A DNA stretch of 30,867 bases, from NCBI GenBank assembly GCA_035690905.1, contig DASSKA010000127.1, positions 1-30,867 on the forward strand, read 5' to 3'. The translations under genes were made by a program, and so were the position numbers. Source of the stretch: DASSKA01 sp035690905 (GTDB lineage Bacteria > Actinomycetota > Actinomycetes > Propionibacteriales > Nocardioidaceae). Positions 7,770 through 14,800 of the stretch are shown one piece after another. Position 1 is the first letter of the stretch. Each line of letters starts with the position of its first letter. The notes beneath the pieces were generated by a model. The model worked only from the letters and a program-made list of their open reading frames with translations, searched no databases and was not told the DNA's origin.

Positions 7770-8122
7770 TCGGGCTGCGGGTCATCCGGCTCGCCGCGGG
7801 CGCGGTCGAGCTGCTGGTCCCGGAACAGCTGGTCACCCTCGTCGTACGCCGCAAGCCCGACGAGGAGGAGCTGGTGATGTGCCAGGTCCTCGGCGCGCGC
7901 TCGGTCGTCCAGGCGCTGTTCCCCCGGTCGGCGCCGGCCGGCCGGTTCGCGACCGGTCCGACGTTGGACGTCCTGCACGCGCTGAGCATGGTCGGGCTGG
8001 CCGTGGTGTCGGAACGGTACCGTCGGATGGCCATCGCGAACGCAGCCGAGGCCTTCGCGATCGCCGCCCTCGCCTCCCGCTCCCGCTCCCCCGCTCCTAG
8101 CCCCGCCCCGATCCCCAGTTGA
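7766..8122 (+). CDS. Small hypothetical protein coupled to the SDR
   Basis: This is a 118-residue protein starting at a GTG that overlaps the SDR stop (GTGA). I do not recognise the family. The N-terminal half is mixed (LRVIRLAAGAVELLVPEQLVTLVVRR). The second half contains LDVLHALSMVGLAVVSERYRRMAIANAAEAFAIAALA, which could form one or two membrane-associated helices. The tail is a low-complexity Ser/Pro/Arg stretch. Tight coupling to a membrane-tailed SDR suggests the two products act together at the membrane. Confidence 0.6.
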   Translation: MIGLRVIRLAAGAVELLVPEQLVTLVVRRKPDEEELVMCQVLGARSVVQALFPRSAPAGRFATGPTLDVLHALSMVGLAVVSERYRRMAIANAAEAFAIAALASRSRSPAPSPAPIPS

Positions 8123-8166
8123 ACCGGCGCTCGCGCAGCGTTCACCCGGCGCTCCCGCCCTGCCAC

Positions 8167-8238
8167 TTTTCCATGGCACCCTGGTAAAGGGACGCTCCCC
8201 GTGGTGAATTCACCATGGACGGGTTCCCTTTTCCATGG
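8167..8238. repeat. Direct-repeat-flanked long hairpin element
   Basis: TTTTCCATGG occurs at 8167-8176 and again 62 bp later at 8229-8238. Between them is a nested inverted repeat: AAAGGGA pairs with TCCCTTT, CCCGT with ACGGG, and at the centre TGGTGAATTCACCA is a perfect 14-bp palindrome. The hairpin sits 45-110 bp after a gene end and its arm is followed by T residues, so it could be a terminator. The layout parallels 1093-1169. Confidence 0.6.
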
Positions 8239-8262
8239 GGAGTGCGGCGGGCGCTCCGCGGT

Positions 8263-8277
8263 CCGTCGAGTGGTCAC
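8263..8277. repeat. Dispersed GAGTGGTCAC-type repeat, copy 1
   Basis: CCGTCGAGTGGTCAC is identical over 15 bases to 17438-17452 and shares GAGTGGTC with the reverse complement of the tandem array at 9572-9674. Confidence 0.5.
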
Positions 8278-8348
8278 CCGGGCTGTCGCGTTTCCCTGCG
8301 GTCGCCAAGCGTCGCGCGTAGCGTGTGGGGGCGGAGAGGGGGACGCCC

Positions 8349-9566
8349 ATGGACGCGGCGGGCCTGGCAGAGGTGGCCGGTGCGCCCCTCGTTGCTGTCG
8401 TCGTCCTCTACCCGCTGGTACGTCGATCGGCGCGGCGCCGCGTGAACCGTGGACGTGCCGCGTATCCCGCCGCGCTCGCCGTGACCATCGGGTGGATCTG
8501 GGTCTCGGAGCAGCGACCGAACGGCAGGACCCGCCGGCGACAACCGCGGGCAACGCTCGTCCTGTTGCCCGATCGGCTGATCGCCGTGCCGACCCGGGGT
8601 GATGTCGTCGACATCCCTCTTTCGTCGTTGGACTCGGCAGCGTGGCAGCGCACCGCACGAGGCCGCCGCACCGTCGCGATACTGCAGCTCCAGCCGGTGA
8701 ACCCGTCGCAACAGGGCACGCCGGTCCTCGTCGACAACGTGCTCGGGGCGGACACCGCCGAGTTCGCACGGGCGATCACGGATCTGCTGAGGCGCTGGCT
8801 GCCAACCGACCGTGCACCGGGCGAGCCTCCCCGCTTCCTCGTGCGCACCAGGAGGCAGCGGATCACCTGGACCGCGGTCACCATCGGCCTCGGGGTGCTG
8901 CCGCTCCCAGCAATCATCGGGCTGACCTCCCTCTTCGGGATCACGGCCGGCGCCGCATCCGCGGACCCGGTGATTCCGGGCGCGCCCGGCTACTACACCG
9001 TCCGCGGACCGCACGGGAAGCCGTTGACGGTGGGTAGCCCGTGGGGGGCGACGTGCTCCCCTGTGGTGGTGGTGACGCTCAAAACCGTTCCGGCATCGGT
9101 CTACCGCGTCATCGCGCGCATGGTGCACACCGCCCGGGCGGAAGAGGTCAACATCGTGATGGCTCGTCGAGACGGAACATTTCCCACGTCCCGGCTCTAC
9201 ACGGCCACCGGGCAGCCGATCCGGGCACATGGTGTGACCGTGGTGCCGGGCAACACGACTTCTCCTGGCTCCGCGGCCCCGCACCACCAGATCGGCTGGG
9301 ACGCGGAGATCACCCCGGACGGCCGGCACGAGCAGCTCACCTACCTGCAGGACACCTTCTACCTCAGCACCCTCCACGGCCACCCGGTCATGCTGCGCAA
9401 GGTGGTGCGCAGCATGATCGGCTTCAGCATGGGCGTCGCGACGTCGACCCGGCCCGGGAGCGGGTTCAGCGAGCACCTCGCCGATGCCGCGGACCGGTTC
9501 AGCCCCTCCGACGTACACGCGATGCTGGTCATGTCCGGTTGCGCGCCGTACGCGCCGCATCAGTGA
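8349..9566 (+). CDS. Membrane protein with extracytoplasmic C-terminal domain, unknown function
   Basis: This is a 405-residue protein of unrecognised family. It has a hydrophobic N-terminal segment (LVAVVVLYPLV), a second near residues 38-50 (AALAVTIGWIWV), a cytoplasmic PH-like region (LVLLPDRLIAVPTRGDVVDIPLSSLDS), and a strong membrane segment about residue 175-200 (AVTIGLGVLPLPAIIGLTSLFGI). The last ~200 residues, probably outside the cell, contain IGWDAEITPDGRHEQLTYLQDTFY and RKVVRSMIGFSMGVATSTRPGSGF ending DVHAMLVMSGC. Spacing and context recall the C-terminal half of matrixin-like zinc proteases, but the HExxHxxGxxH residues are absent, so any protease activity is unlikely. The ATG at 8349 follows GGAGAGGGGGA; a GTG at 8325 is a weaker alternative. 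Confidence 0.7.
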   Translation: MDAAGLAEVAGAPLVAVVVLYPLVRRSARRRVNRGRAAYPAALAVTIGWIWVSEQRPNGRTRRRQPRATLVLLPDRLIAVPTRGDVVDIPLSSLDSAAWQRTARGRRTVAILQLQPVNPSQQGTPVLVDNVLGADTAEFARAITDLLRRWLPTDRAPGEPPRFLVRTRRQRITWTAVTIGLGVLPLPAIIGLTSLFGITAGAASADPVIPGAPGYYTVRGPHGKPLTVGSPWGATCSPVVVVTLKTVPASVYRVIARMVHTARAEEVNIVMARRDGTFPTSRLYTATGQPIRAHGVTVVPGNTTSPGSAAPHHQIGWDAEITPDGRHEQLTYLQDTFYLSTLHGHPVMLRKVVRSMIGFSMGVATSTRPGSGFSEHLADAADRFSPSDVHAMLVMSGCAPYAPHQ

Positions 9567-9571
9567 GCCAC

Positions 9572-9674
9572 GAGCGACCACTCAACACTCAGCGAGCGAC
9601 CACTCAACACTTTGCGAGCGACCACTCAACACTCAGCGAGTGACCACTCAACACTCAGCGAGCGACCACTCAAC
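9572..9674. repeat. 22-bp tandem repeat array (4.7 copies)
   Basis: Units begin at 9572, 9594, 9616, 9638 and 9660 (the last partial). Each opens with GAG(C/T)GACCACTCAAC followed by ACTCAGC or ACTTTGC. There is no unique spacer between units, so this is not a CRISPR. The array fills the gap between two convergent genes and runs over the stop codon of the RidA-family gene (9670-9672). Confidence 0.9.
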
Positions 9675-10062
9675 TGGGGAGGACGGCCGTGCCCTGCACC
9701 TCGACGAGCGCGTCCGCGTCCCAGAGGCGGGAGACGCCGATGCCGGCCATGGCTGGGTACTCCGACCCGACCAGCCGCTTCCACACTGCGCCGATCTCTC
9801 GGGCGTGAGCCCGGTAGTCGTCCATGTCGACGATGTACACCGTCAGCGCCACCAGGTGCTCCGGCGAGCCGCCCGCGGCATCGAGCGCGGTGAGCAGGTT
9901 GGACAGCGCCTGCTCGAACTGCGCCACGACCCCGTCGCCGACCATCCGGCCGGAGGCGTCCAGCGCGGTCTGGCCGGCCAGGTGCACGGTCGTCCCGGTC
10001 GCCACCACGGCATGGCTGAACCCGGAGGGCCGCGCCAGCGACGGAGGGTTGACCCGTTTCAT
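9670..10062 (-). CDS. RidA (YjgF/YER057c/UK114) family protein of the aromatic cluster
   Basis: This is a 130-residue RidA-fold protein, normally a trimer with active sites at subunit interfaces. RidA deaminates reactive enamines/imines; 2-aminomuconate deaminases also belong to this family. Visible family features are HLAGQTALD, a central DAAGGSPEHLVALTVYIVDM, and C-terminal DADALVEVQGTAVL with the conserved Glu at 121. The arginine essential in canonical RidA is methionine here (EYPAMAG, M105). It is therefore not a standard RidA and may act on a specialised substrate. It is last in a five-gene operon and overlaps the SDR stop (ATGA). In A. evansii a 'translation inhibitor' (RidA-type) protein is also encoded with 2-aminobenzoate genes. 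A role in removing the amino group is inference. Confidence 0.88.
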   Translation of the reverse strand: MKRVNPPSLARPSGFSHAVVATGTTVHLAGQTALDASGRMVGDGVVAQFEQALSNLLTALDAAGGSPEHLVALTVYIVDMDDYRAHAREIGAVWKRLVGSEYPAMAGIGVSRLWDADALVEVQGTAVLPS

Positions 10063-10820
10063 GACTGGACCGCTCCGCCGTCGACGTTGAGGCCCTGCCC
10101 GTTGACGGCCGCGTTCTCCACGCACAGCAGCACCGCCTGCGCCACCTCGTCGGTGGTGACCAGCCGGCGGATCGGCTGCTGCCGCTCGAGCACGGACCGC
10201 GCCTCGGCCAGGGAACGGCCGGTGCGCGCGGCGATCTGCGCGACGGAGTCGTCGGTCATCGGCGTGTCGACGTACCCGGGGCACACCGCGTTCACGGTCA
10301 CCCCGGTCCGGGCGAGCTCGGCCGCCGCGGAGCGGACCAGGCCGAGCACGCCGTGCTTGCTCGCGGAGTACGCCGCGATCCGGGCCTCGCCCTGCTTCGC
10401 GGCCACCGAGGCGACCACCACGATCCGGCCCCAGCCACGCGAGACCATCCCCGGGACCGCCCGACGGATGCACCGGAACGGCGCGGTCAGGTTCAGGTCG
10501 AGCATCCGCAGCCACTCCTCGTCGCTGGTCTCGGCCAGCGGCGAGGACGCGCCCGCACCGGCGTTCACGACGAGTACGTCGACCGCGCCCCAGGCGTTCT
10601 CGGCGGCCTCGAACGCGGAGAGTACGGCGGAGGGATCGGTCACGTCGCAGGGCACGACCAGCGAATCACCCTCGAGCGAGGAGGCCACCTGCTTGAGCAG
10701 AGCCTCGTCGCGGGCGCAGAGCACGACCCGGTAGCCGGCCCGCGACAGCCACTCCGCCGTCGTACGCCCGATGCCCTTGGACGCCCCGGTGACCATCGCC
10801 ACCCGCCCCGATGCGGTCAC
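10059..10820 (-). CDS. SDR-family dehydrogenase (3-hydroxyacyl-CoA dehydrogenase-like) of the aromatic cluster
   Basis: This 253-residue classical SDR has the cofactor loop TGASKGIG (residues ~11-18), NAGAGASS (about 86-93), and the active-site stretch VVASVAAKQGEARIAAYSASKHG (Ser...Tyr-x-x-x-Lys). It ends GQGLNVDGGAVQS, as in FabG-like enzymes. The NADP/NAD preference cannot be fixed from sequence alone. The GTG start overlaps the preceding dehydrogenase stop (GTGA) and its own stop overlaps the RidA ATG (ATGA). Its place in a CoA-thioester operon suggests oxidation or reduction of a ring or side-chain hydroxyl or keto group, such as the 5-oxo group left by the monooxygenase/reductase, or a 3-hydroxyacyl-CoA. 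Confidence 0.88.
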   Translation of the reverse strand: MTASGRVAMVTGASKGIGRTTAEWLSRAGYRVVLCARDEALLKQVASSLEGDSLVVPCDVTDPSAVLSAFEAAENAWGAVDVLVVNAGAGASSPLAETSDEEWLRMLDLNLTAPFRCIRRAVPGMVSRGWGRIVVVASVAAKQGEARIAAYSASKHGVLGLVRSAAAELARTGVTVNAVCPGYVDTPMTDDSVAQIAARTGRSLAEARSVLERQQPIRRLVTTDEVAQAVLLCVENAAVNGQGLNVDGGAVQS

Positions 10821-11995
10821 CGGAACGCCGCGATGCCGGTGAGCGCCTGGCCGAGGGACAGCGCGTGCATCTCCTCGGTGCCCTCGTAGGTGATCACCGT
10901 CTCCAGGTTGCTCATGTGCCGCATCACCGTGTGGTCCAGCGTGATCCCGGCGCCGCCGAGCATGCCGCGCGCGGTCCGCGCCACCTCGAGCGCGGCGCGC
11001 ACGTTGGCGAGCTTGCCGTAGGACACCTGCGCCGGCTCGAGCGTGCCGGCGTCCTTGAGCCGGCCGATCTGCAACGCCGCCAGCGAGGCGTTGTTCACCG
11101 CGACCACCATGTCGGCGAGCTTGCGCTGGGTGAGCTGGAAAGACGCCAGCGGCTTGCCGAACTGGGTGCGCTCCATCGTGTAGCGCAGCGCCTCCTCGTA
11201 GCAGGCACGCGCCGCGCCCACCGCGCCCCACAGGATCCCGTAGCGCGCCTCGTTGAGACAGGTCAGCGGCCCCTTCAGCCCGCGCACCTCCGGGAACACC
11301 GCGTTCTCGGGCAGCCGGACGTCGTCGAAGGACAGCTCGGCGGTCACCGACGCGCGCAGCGACAGCTTCCGGCCGATCTTGGTGGCCGTGAAGCCGGGGG
11401 TGTCGGTGGGTACGACGAACCCGCGGATCCGCCCGTCGTCCGGGCCGTCCGGGTCGTCGACCCGGGCCCAGACCACCGCCATGTCGGCGAGCGTGCCGTT
11501 GGTGATCCACATCTTCGAGCCGTTCAGCACCCACTCGCCTCCGGAGAGACGGGCGCGGGTGCGCATCGAGCCGGGGTCGGAGCCGGCGTCGGACTCGGTC
11601 AGCCCGAAGCAGCCGAGCTTCTCGCCGGTGGCCATGGCCGGCAGCCACTGCTGCTTCTGCGCCTCACTCCCCCAGCGGTGTACGGCGAACATGGCCAGCG
11701 AGCCCTGCACCGACACGAAGCTGCGCAGCCCCGAGTCGACCGCCTCCAGCTCGCGGCAGGCCACCCCGTAGGCGACCGCGCTGGTCCCGGCGCAGCCGTA
11801 CCCCTCCAGGTGCATCCCGAGCAGGCCCAGCTTGCCGAACCGAGGGCCAAGGTCCTCGGGCAGCGAGCCCTGCTCGTACCAGTCCGCGACGTAGGGGGCG
11901 AGCTCGGCCCGGGCGAACTCGCGGACCGTGTCGCGCATGTCGCGCTCCTCCGTCGAGAGCAGGTCGTCGACGGCGAGGAAGTCCAGAGGGTTCAT
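10817..11995 (-). CDS. Glutaryl-CoA dehydrogenase-like acyl-CoA dehydrogenase
   Basis: This is a 392-residue FAD acyl-CoA dehydrogenase resembling glutaryl-CoA dehydrogenase. LRSFVSVQGSLAMFAVHRWGSE (R91, S95) matches the GCDH segment where an Arg binds the substrate's distal carboxylate. LGCFGLTESDAGSDP and WVLNGSKMWITNG are the FAD and substrate signatures. The catalytic base is E371 in TYEGTEEMHALSLGQALTGIAAF. Retention of the carboxylate-binding Arg suggests a dicarboxylic mono-CoA substrate, fitting a ring-opened intermediate or glutaryl-CoA itself, which GCDH oxidises and decarboxylates to crotonyl-CoA (inference). I chose the ATG at 11995, which overlaps the upstream stop (ATGA) and follows GGAAGG, over the ATG at 12007. 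Confidence 0.9.
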   Translation of the reverse strand: MNPLDFLAVDDLLSTEERDMRDTVREFARAELAPYVADWYEQGSLPEDLGPRFGKLGLLGMHLEGYGCAGTSAVAYGVACRELEAVDSGLRSFVSVQGSLAMFAVHRWGSEAQKQQWLPAMATGEKLGCFGLTESDAGSDPGSMRTRARLSGGEWVLNGSKMWITNGTLADMAVVWARVDDPDGPDDGRIRGFVVPTDTPGFTATKIGRKLSLRASVTAELSFDDVRLPENAVFPEVRGLKGPLTCLNEARYGILWGAVGAARACYEEALRYTMERTQFGKPLASFQLTQRKLADMVVAVNNASLAALQIGRLKDAGTLEPAQVSYGKLANVRAALEVARTARGMLGGAGITLDHTVMRHMSNLETVITYEGTEEMHALSLGQALTGIAAFR

Positions 11996-12819
11996 CGGCC
12001 CTTCCATTCGGGTGGTCGTTTCTCGTTGAACGCGGCGTGGAACTCGGCGTGGTCCTCGGTGGTCATCAGCAGCGCCTGGGTCATCGCGTCCAGCTCCATC
12101 GCCGCTCCCAGGGACATGTCCAGCTCCCGGGTGATCAGCGACTTCGTCTGCGCATAACCGAGCGTAGGCCCGTCCGCGAGACGCCGGGCCAACCGCCGTA
12201 CCGCCTCGTCAAGATCCTCGTCCTCGACCAGCTCGCTGACCAGGCCGTACCGGTCGGCGGTCTCGGCATCGATGGTGTCGCCGAGCATCAGCAGCGAGGT
12301 GGCGCGGCCGGCGCCGACGACGCGCGGCAGCAGGTAGGCCGCGCCCATGTCCCCTCCGGACAGCCCCACCTTGGTGAACAAGAACGCGAACCTCCCCGAC
12401 CGGGCAACCACCCGGAAGTCGGACGCCAGCGCGACCACGGAACCGGCACCCGCGGCGATGCCCTGGATGCCGGAGATGATCGGGATCGGGCACTCGCGCA
12501 TCGCCTTGATCACGTCGCCGGTCATCTTGGTGAACCCCATCAGGTCGCGGGCGTTCATCTTGATCAGCTCGCCGATGATCTCGTTGACGTCCCCGCCGCC
12601 GCAGAAGCCCTTGCCCTGCCCGCGGATCACCAGCACGTTGGTGTCGCCGCGGTAGGGCAGCTCGTGCAGCAGGTCACGCAGGTCGGCGTAGCTCTCGAAC
12701 GTCAGCGGGTTCAGCTTCTCGGGCCGGTTCAGGGTCACCGTGGCCACCCTGTCGGCGACCGCGAAGTCGAAGTGCAACCAGTCGTCGGTGATCGGTGCGG
12801 AGGCCCGGTATCTGCTCAC
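11992..12819 (-). CDS. Enoyl-CoA hydratase/isomerase (crotonase) family protein lacking the hydratase glutamates
   Basis: This 275-residue crotonase-fold protein has the CoA-binding/oxyanion stretch VIRGQGKGFCGGGDVNEI (65-82) and the second oxyanion region GIQGIAAGAGSVVALASDFRVV. Aligned with rat enoyl-CoA hydratase, the Glu144 position is V128 and the Glu164 position about F148, so standard hydratase chemistry is not expected. D157 in GLSGGDMGAAYLLPR aligns, counting back from LLPR, with the Asp of isomerase-type members such as PaaG. Isomerase, hydrolase or C-C cleavage activity on a ring-derived CoA ester is possible. The GTG start overlaps the upstream stop (GTGA). The gene is second in the operon. 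Confidence 0.88.
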   Translation of the reverse strand: MSRYRASAPITDDWLHFDFAVADRVATVTLNRPEKLNPLTFESYADLRDLLHELPYRGDTNVLVIRGQGKGFCGGGDVNEIIGELIKMNARDLMGFTKMTGDVIKAMRECPIPIISGIQGIAAGAGSVVALASDFRVVARSGRFAFLFTKVGLSGGDMGAAYLLPRVVGAGRATSLLMLGDTIDAETADRYGLVSELVEDEDLDEAVRRLARRLADGPTLGYAQTKSLITRELDMSLGAAMELDAMTQALLMTTEDHAEFHAAFNEKRPPEWKGR

Positions 12820-13994
12820 TGGGTTCCTTCCTGGGCAGCCGCCCGGGTCCCTTCCTGGTGGCCGCGCACCAGCGCCCGGCCGATGATCGTTCGCTGCACC
12901 TCCGAGGCGCCCTCGTAGATGCGCGGCGCGCGCACCTCACGATAGAGGTGCTCGAGCAGGTGTCCGCGCTGCAGGGCGCGGGCGCCGTGGATCTGCACCG
13001 CCTGGTCGACGACCCACTGCGCGGTCTCGGTCGCGAACAGCTTCGCCGCGGCAGCGGCCGTGGTCACCTCGCGCGGCGGCGCGCCTTCGTCGTACGACGC
13101 CGCGGCGGCCCGCACCAGCAGCCGGGCAGCCCGGACCCGGGTCTCCATCTCCCCCAGGGTGTGCTCGACGGACTGCTGCGCGTGCAGCGGAGCGCCGAAC
13201 GCCTCCCGTTCGCACGACCAGCCGACCGCGACGTCGAGCGCGGCCTGGGCCATCCCGACCGCGAAGGCGCCGACGCTGGGCCGGAACAGGTCGAGGGTGC
13301 GCATGGCCACCGCGAAGCCGTGGTCCACCTCGCCGAGCACGTCGTCCTCGGTGACCCGGACCCCGTCGAAGACCAGCCGGCCGATGGCGTGCGGCGCGAG
13401 CAGGTCCAGGTGCTCCCCGGACAGCCCCTCGGCGTCGCCGGGCACCACGAACCCGGTCACCCCCTTGGCCCGGGTGTCCTCGGTGGTGCGCGCGAAGACC
13501 GAGTACACGTCGGCCTCGGGTGCATTGGAGATCCAGGTCTTCTCCCCGAACAGCCGCCAGCCGCCGGCCGGGTCCGGCCGGGCCTCCAGCGCCAGCGCCG
13601 CGGCGTCCGAGCCGGCGTTCGGCTCCGACAGCGCGAACGCGGCGACCGTCTCGCCGGTGACCACGCCGGGGATCCAGCGCTCCACCGCCTCCGAGCGGCC
13701 GGCCTGCAGGATCGGGTAGCTGCCCAGCCCCTGCAGCGCGAGCGCGGTCTCCGCCTCGGTGCTCACGCTGGCCAGGGTCTCGCGGAGCAGGCACAGCTGC
13801 ATCGCCGCGGCGTCGCGGGGCGGCTGGTCCGGGGCGCCGCCGAACAGCCCGCGCAGCAGGCCGAGCCGGCCGAGCTCGCGCAGCAGCGGCCGGTTCACGG
13901 TGCCCTCGGCGTGGGGTACGTCGACGAGCTTGGTCGTGGCGAGGTCGCGCACCCGGTCGACGTACTCCTGCTGCGCCTGGCTGAGCCCGAACAT
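12816..13994 (-). CDS. Acyl-CoA dehydrogenase, first gene of the aromatic operon
   Basis: This is a 392-residue acyl-CoA dehydrogenase, diverged from its operon partner at 10817-11995. FAD/substrate signatures are FALSEPNAGSDAAAL and WRLFGEKTWISNAPEADVYSVFAR. A Glu base is kept near residue 361 in APRIYEGASEVQRTIIGRAL, and the N-terminal all-helical domain is present. It heads five genes linked by 4-bp overlaps. The ATG has no Shine-Dalgarno and lies six bases after a TAGCGT -10, indicating leaderless translation. The likely role is introducing a double bond into an alicyclic or ring-opened CoA ester made by the monooxygenase/reductase; which of the two dehydrogenases acts first cannot be told from sequence. 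Confidence 0.88.
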   Translation of the reverse strand: MFGLSQAQQEYVDRVRDLATTKLVDVPHAEGTVNRPLLRELGRLGLLRGLFGGAPDQPPRDAAAMQLCLLRETLASVSTEAETALALQGLGSYPILQAGRSEAVERWIPGVVTGETVAAFALSEPNAGSDAAALALEARPDPAGGWRLFGEKTWISNAPEADVYSVFARTTEDTRAKGVTGFVVPGDAEGLSGEHLDLLAPHAIGRLVFDGVRVTEDDVLGEVDHGFAVAMRTLDLFRPSVGAFAVGMAQAALDVAVGWSCEREAFGAPLHAQQSVEHTLGEMETRVRAARLLVRAAAASYDEGAPPREVTTAAAAAKLFATETAQWVVDQAVQIHGARALQRGHLLEHLYREVRAPRIYEGASEVQRTIIGRALVRGHQEGTRAAAQEGTQ

Positions 13995-14000
13995 ACGGCG

Positions 14001-14030
14001 ACGCTATTGCGCCATGCCAACGCCCGTCAA
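14001..14030 (-). promoter_or_regulatory. Leaderless promoter of the five-gene aromatic operon
   Basis: On the minus strand the -35 is TTGACG (14030-14025), the spacer is 18 bp, the -10 is TAGCGT (14006-14001), and six bases follow before the ATG at 13994. The run CAATAGCGT plus six bases plus ATG is the same as upstream of the ligase gene at 2508. Confidence 0.6.
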
Positions 14031-14214
14031 GAAAGCGCTATGCCACCTCGCCGTCTGCGCGACCGCCCGGGGCGGCCTAGCCGGACAGGATGGACCGATC
14101 CGCATGGTCCGCCGGCGTGTCGCATGCGTTCGGTTCCACTTTGTGGCCGAGCTCGGCGACACGGGCTGCGGAAACCGGTGGCGGCCGGTAGTCGCGTCGC
14201 GGAATCATCCTGGC

Positions 14215-14796
14215 ATGACGAGCCAGCCCGACGAGAACCTCCCCACCCGATGGATGAAGTCCACCGGCTACCGCGACATGTGGGTCGACACCGAGGAGGA
14301 CCCACGCGAGACCGGGGCCGAGGACGCCACGGACGAGCGCGGCATCCTGCTCGACTACCTGCGCCGCTACCGGCTCACGCTGGAGATGAAGTGCGCCGAT
14401 CTCGACGCCGAGCAGCTGGCCCGCCGCTCGGTGCCGCCGTCCACGATGTCGCTGCTCGGCCTGGTACGCCACATGGCCGACGTGGAGCGGAACTGGTTCC
14501 GCCGGGAGATGAACAGCCTCGACGCCCCGCCCTACTTCTGGACGGACGAGGATCCCGACGGGGACTTCGACGGGGCAGTGGCCGACCCGCAGGTCGTCGA
14601 GGAGGCCTGGCGGACCTGGCGGACCGAGGTCAGCTTCGCCGAGGAGTACGTCGACCGCACACCCGACCTGAGCACGCCCGGCAAGTCCGGCTACCCGCTG
14701 CGCGACATCCTGGTGCACATGATCGAGGAGTACGCCCGCCACTGCGGCCACGCCGACCTGCTGCGGGAGCGGGTCGACGGCCGGATCGGCCAGTAG
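14215..14796 (+). CDS. DinB-family (DUF664-like) protein
   Basis: This 193-residue protein has the four-helix DinB/YfiT-like layout. ERGILLDYLRRYRLTLEMKCADLDAEQLARRSVPPSTMSLLGLVRHMADVERNWFRREM contains the first histidine motif, and the C-terminal LRDILVHMIEEYARHCGHADLLRERVDG has the second cluster of possible metal-binding histidines. The actinobacterial superfamily includes mycothiol-dependent and metal-dependent enzymes, for example maleylpyruvate isomerase, but most DUF664 members have no known function. It lies between the divergent aromatic operon and the monooxygenase gene, so a pathway or detoxification role is possible but unproven. The ATG at 14215 is chosen because the frame upstream is not coding-like. 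Confidence 0.85.
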   Translation: MTSQPDENLPTRWMKSTGYRDMWVDTEEDPRETGAEDATDERGILLDYLRRYRLTLEMKCADLDAEQLARRSVPPSTMSLLGLVRHMADVERNWFRREMNSLDAPPYFWTDEDPDGDFDGAVADPQVVEEAWRTWRTEVSFAEEYVDRTPDLSTPGKSGYPLRDILVHMIEEYARHCGHADLLRERVDGRIGQ

Positions 14797-14800
14797 CGGG

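Noticed and set aside
4965..9566. Including the GH15, membrane SDR, small protein and membrane protein in the anthranilate pathway
   Set aside because: They lie between pathway units but lack the shared promoter and have no fitting chemistry; the membrane SDR differs from the operon SDR.
9572..9674. Short regularly spaced repeats suggesting a CRISPR array
   Set aside because: Units are directly adjacent with no unique spacers, and no cas genes are present; it is a tandem repeat.
11992..12819. Calling the crotonase homologue a plain enoyl-CoA hydratase
   Set aside because: Both catalytic glutamates are absent in the alignment by eye.
12795..14200. Long plus-strand open frame opposite the first acyl-CoA dehydrogenase
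   Set aside because: The minus-strand protein is a complete acyl-CoA dehydrogenase; the plus translation has no recognisable domain. Only the part from 14215 in another frame is a real gene.
13995..14214. Possible additional gene or RNA in the gap between the divergent aromatic operon and the DinB-family gene
   Set aside because: Apart from the operon promoter at 14001-14030 I see no coding-like frame, tRNA-like fold or strong hairpin.
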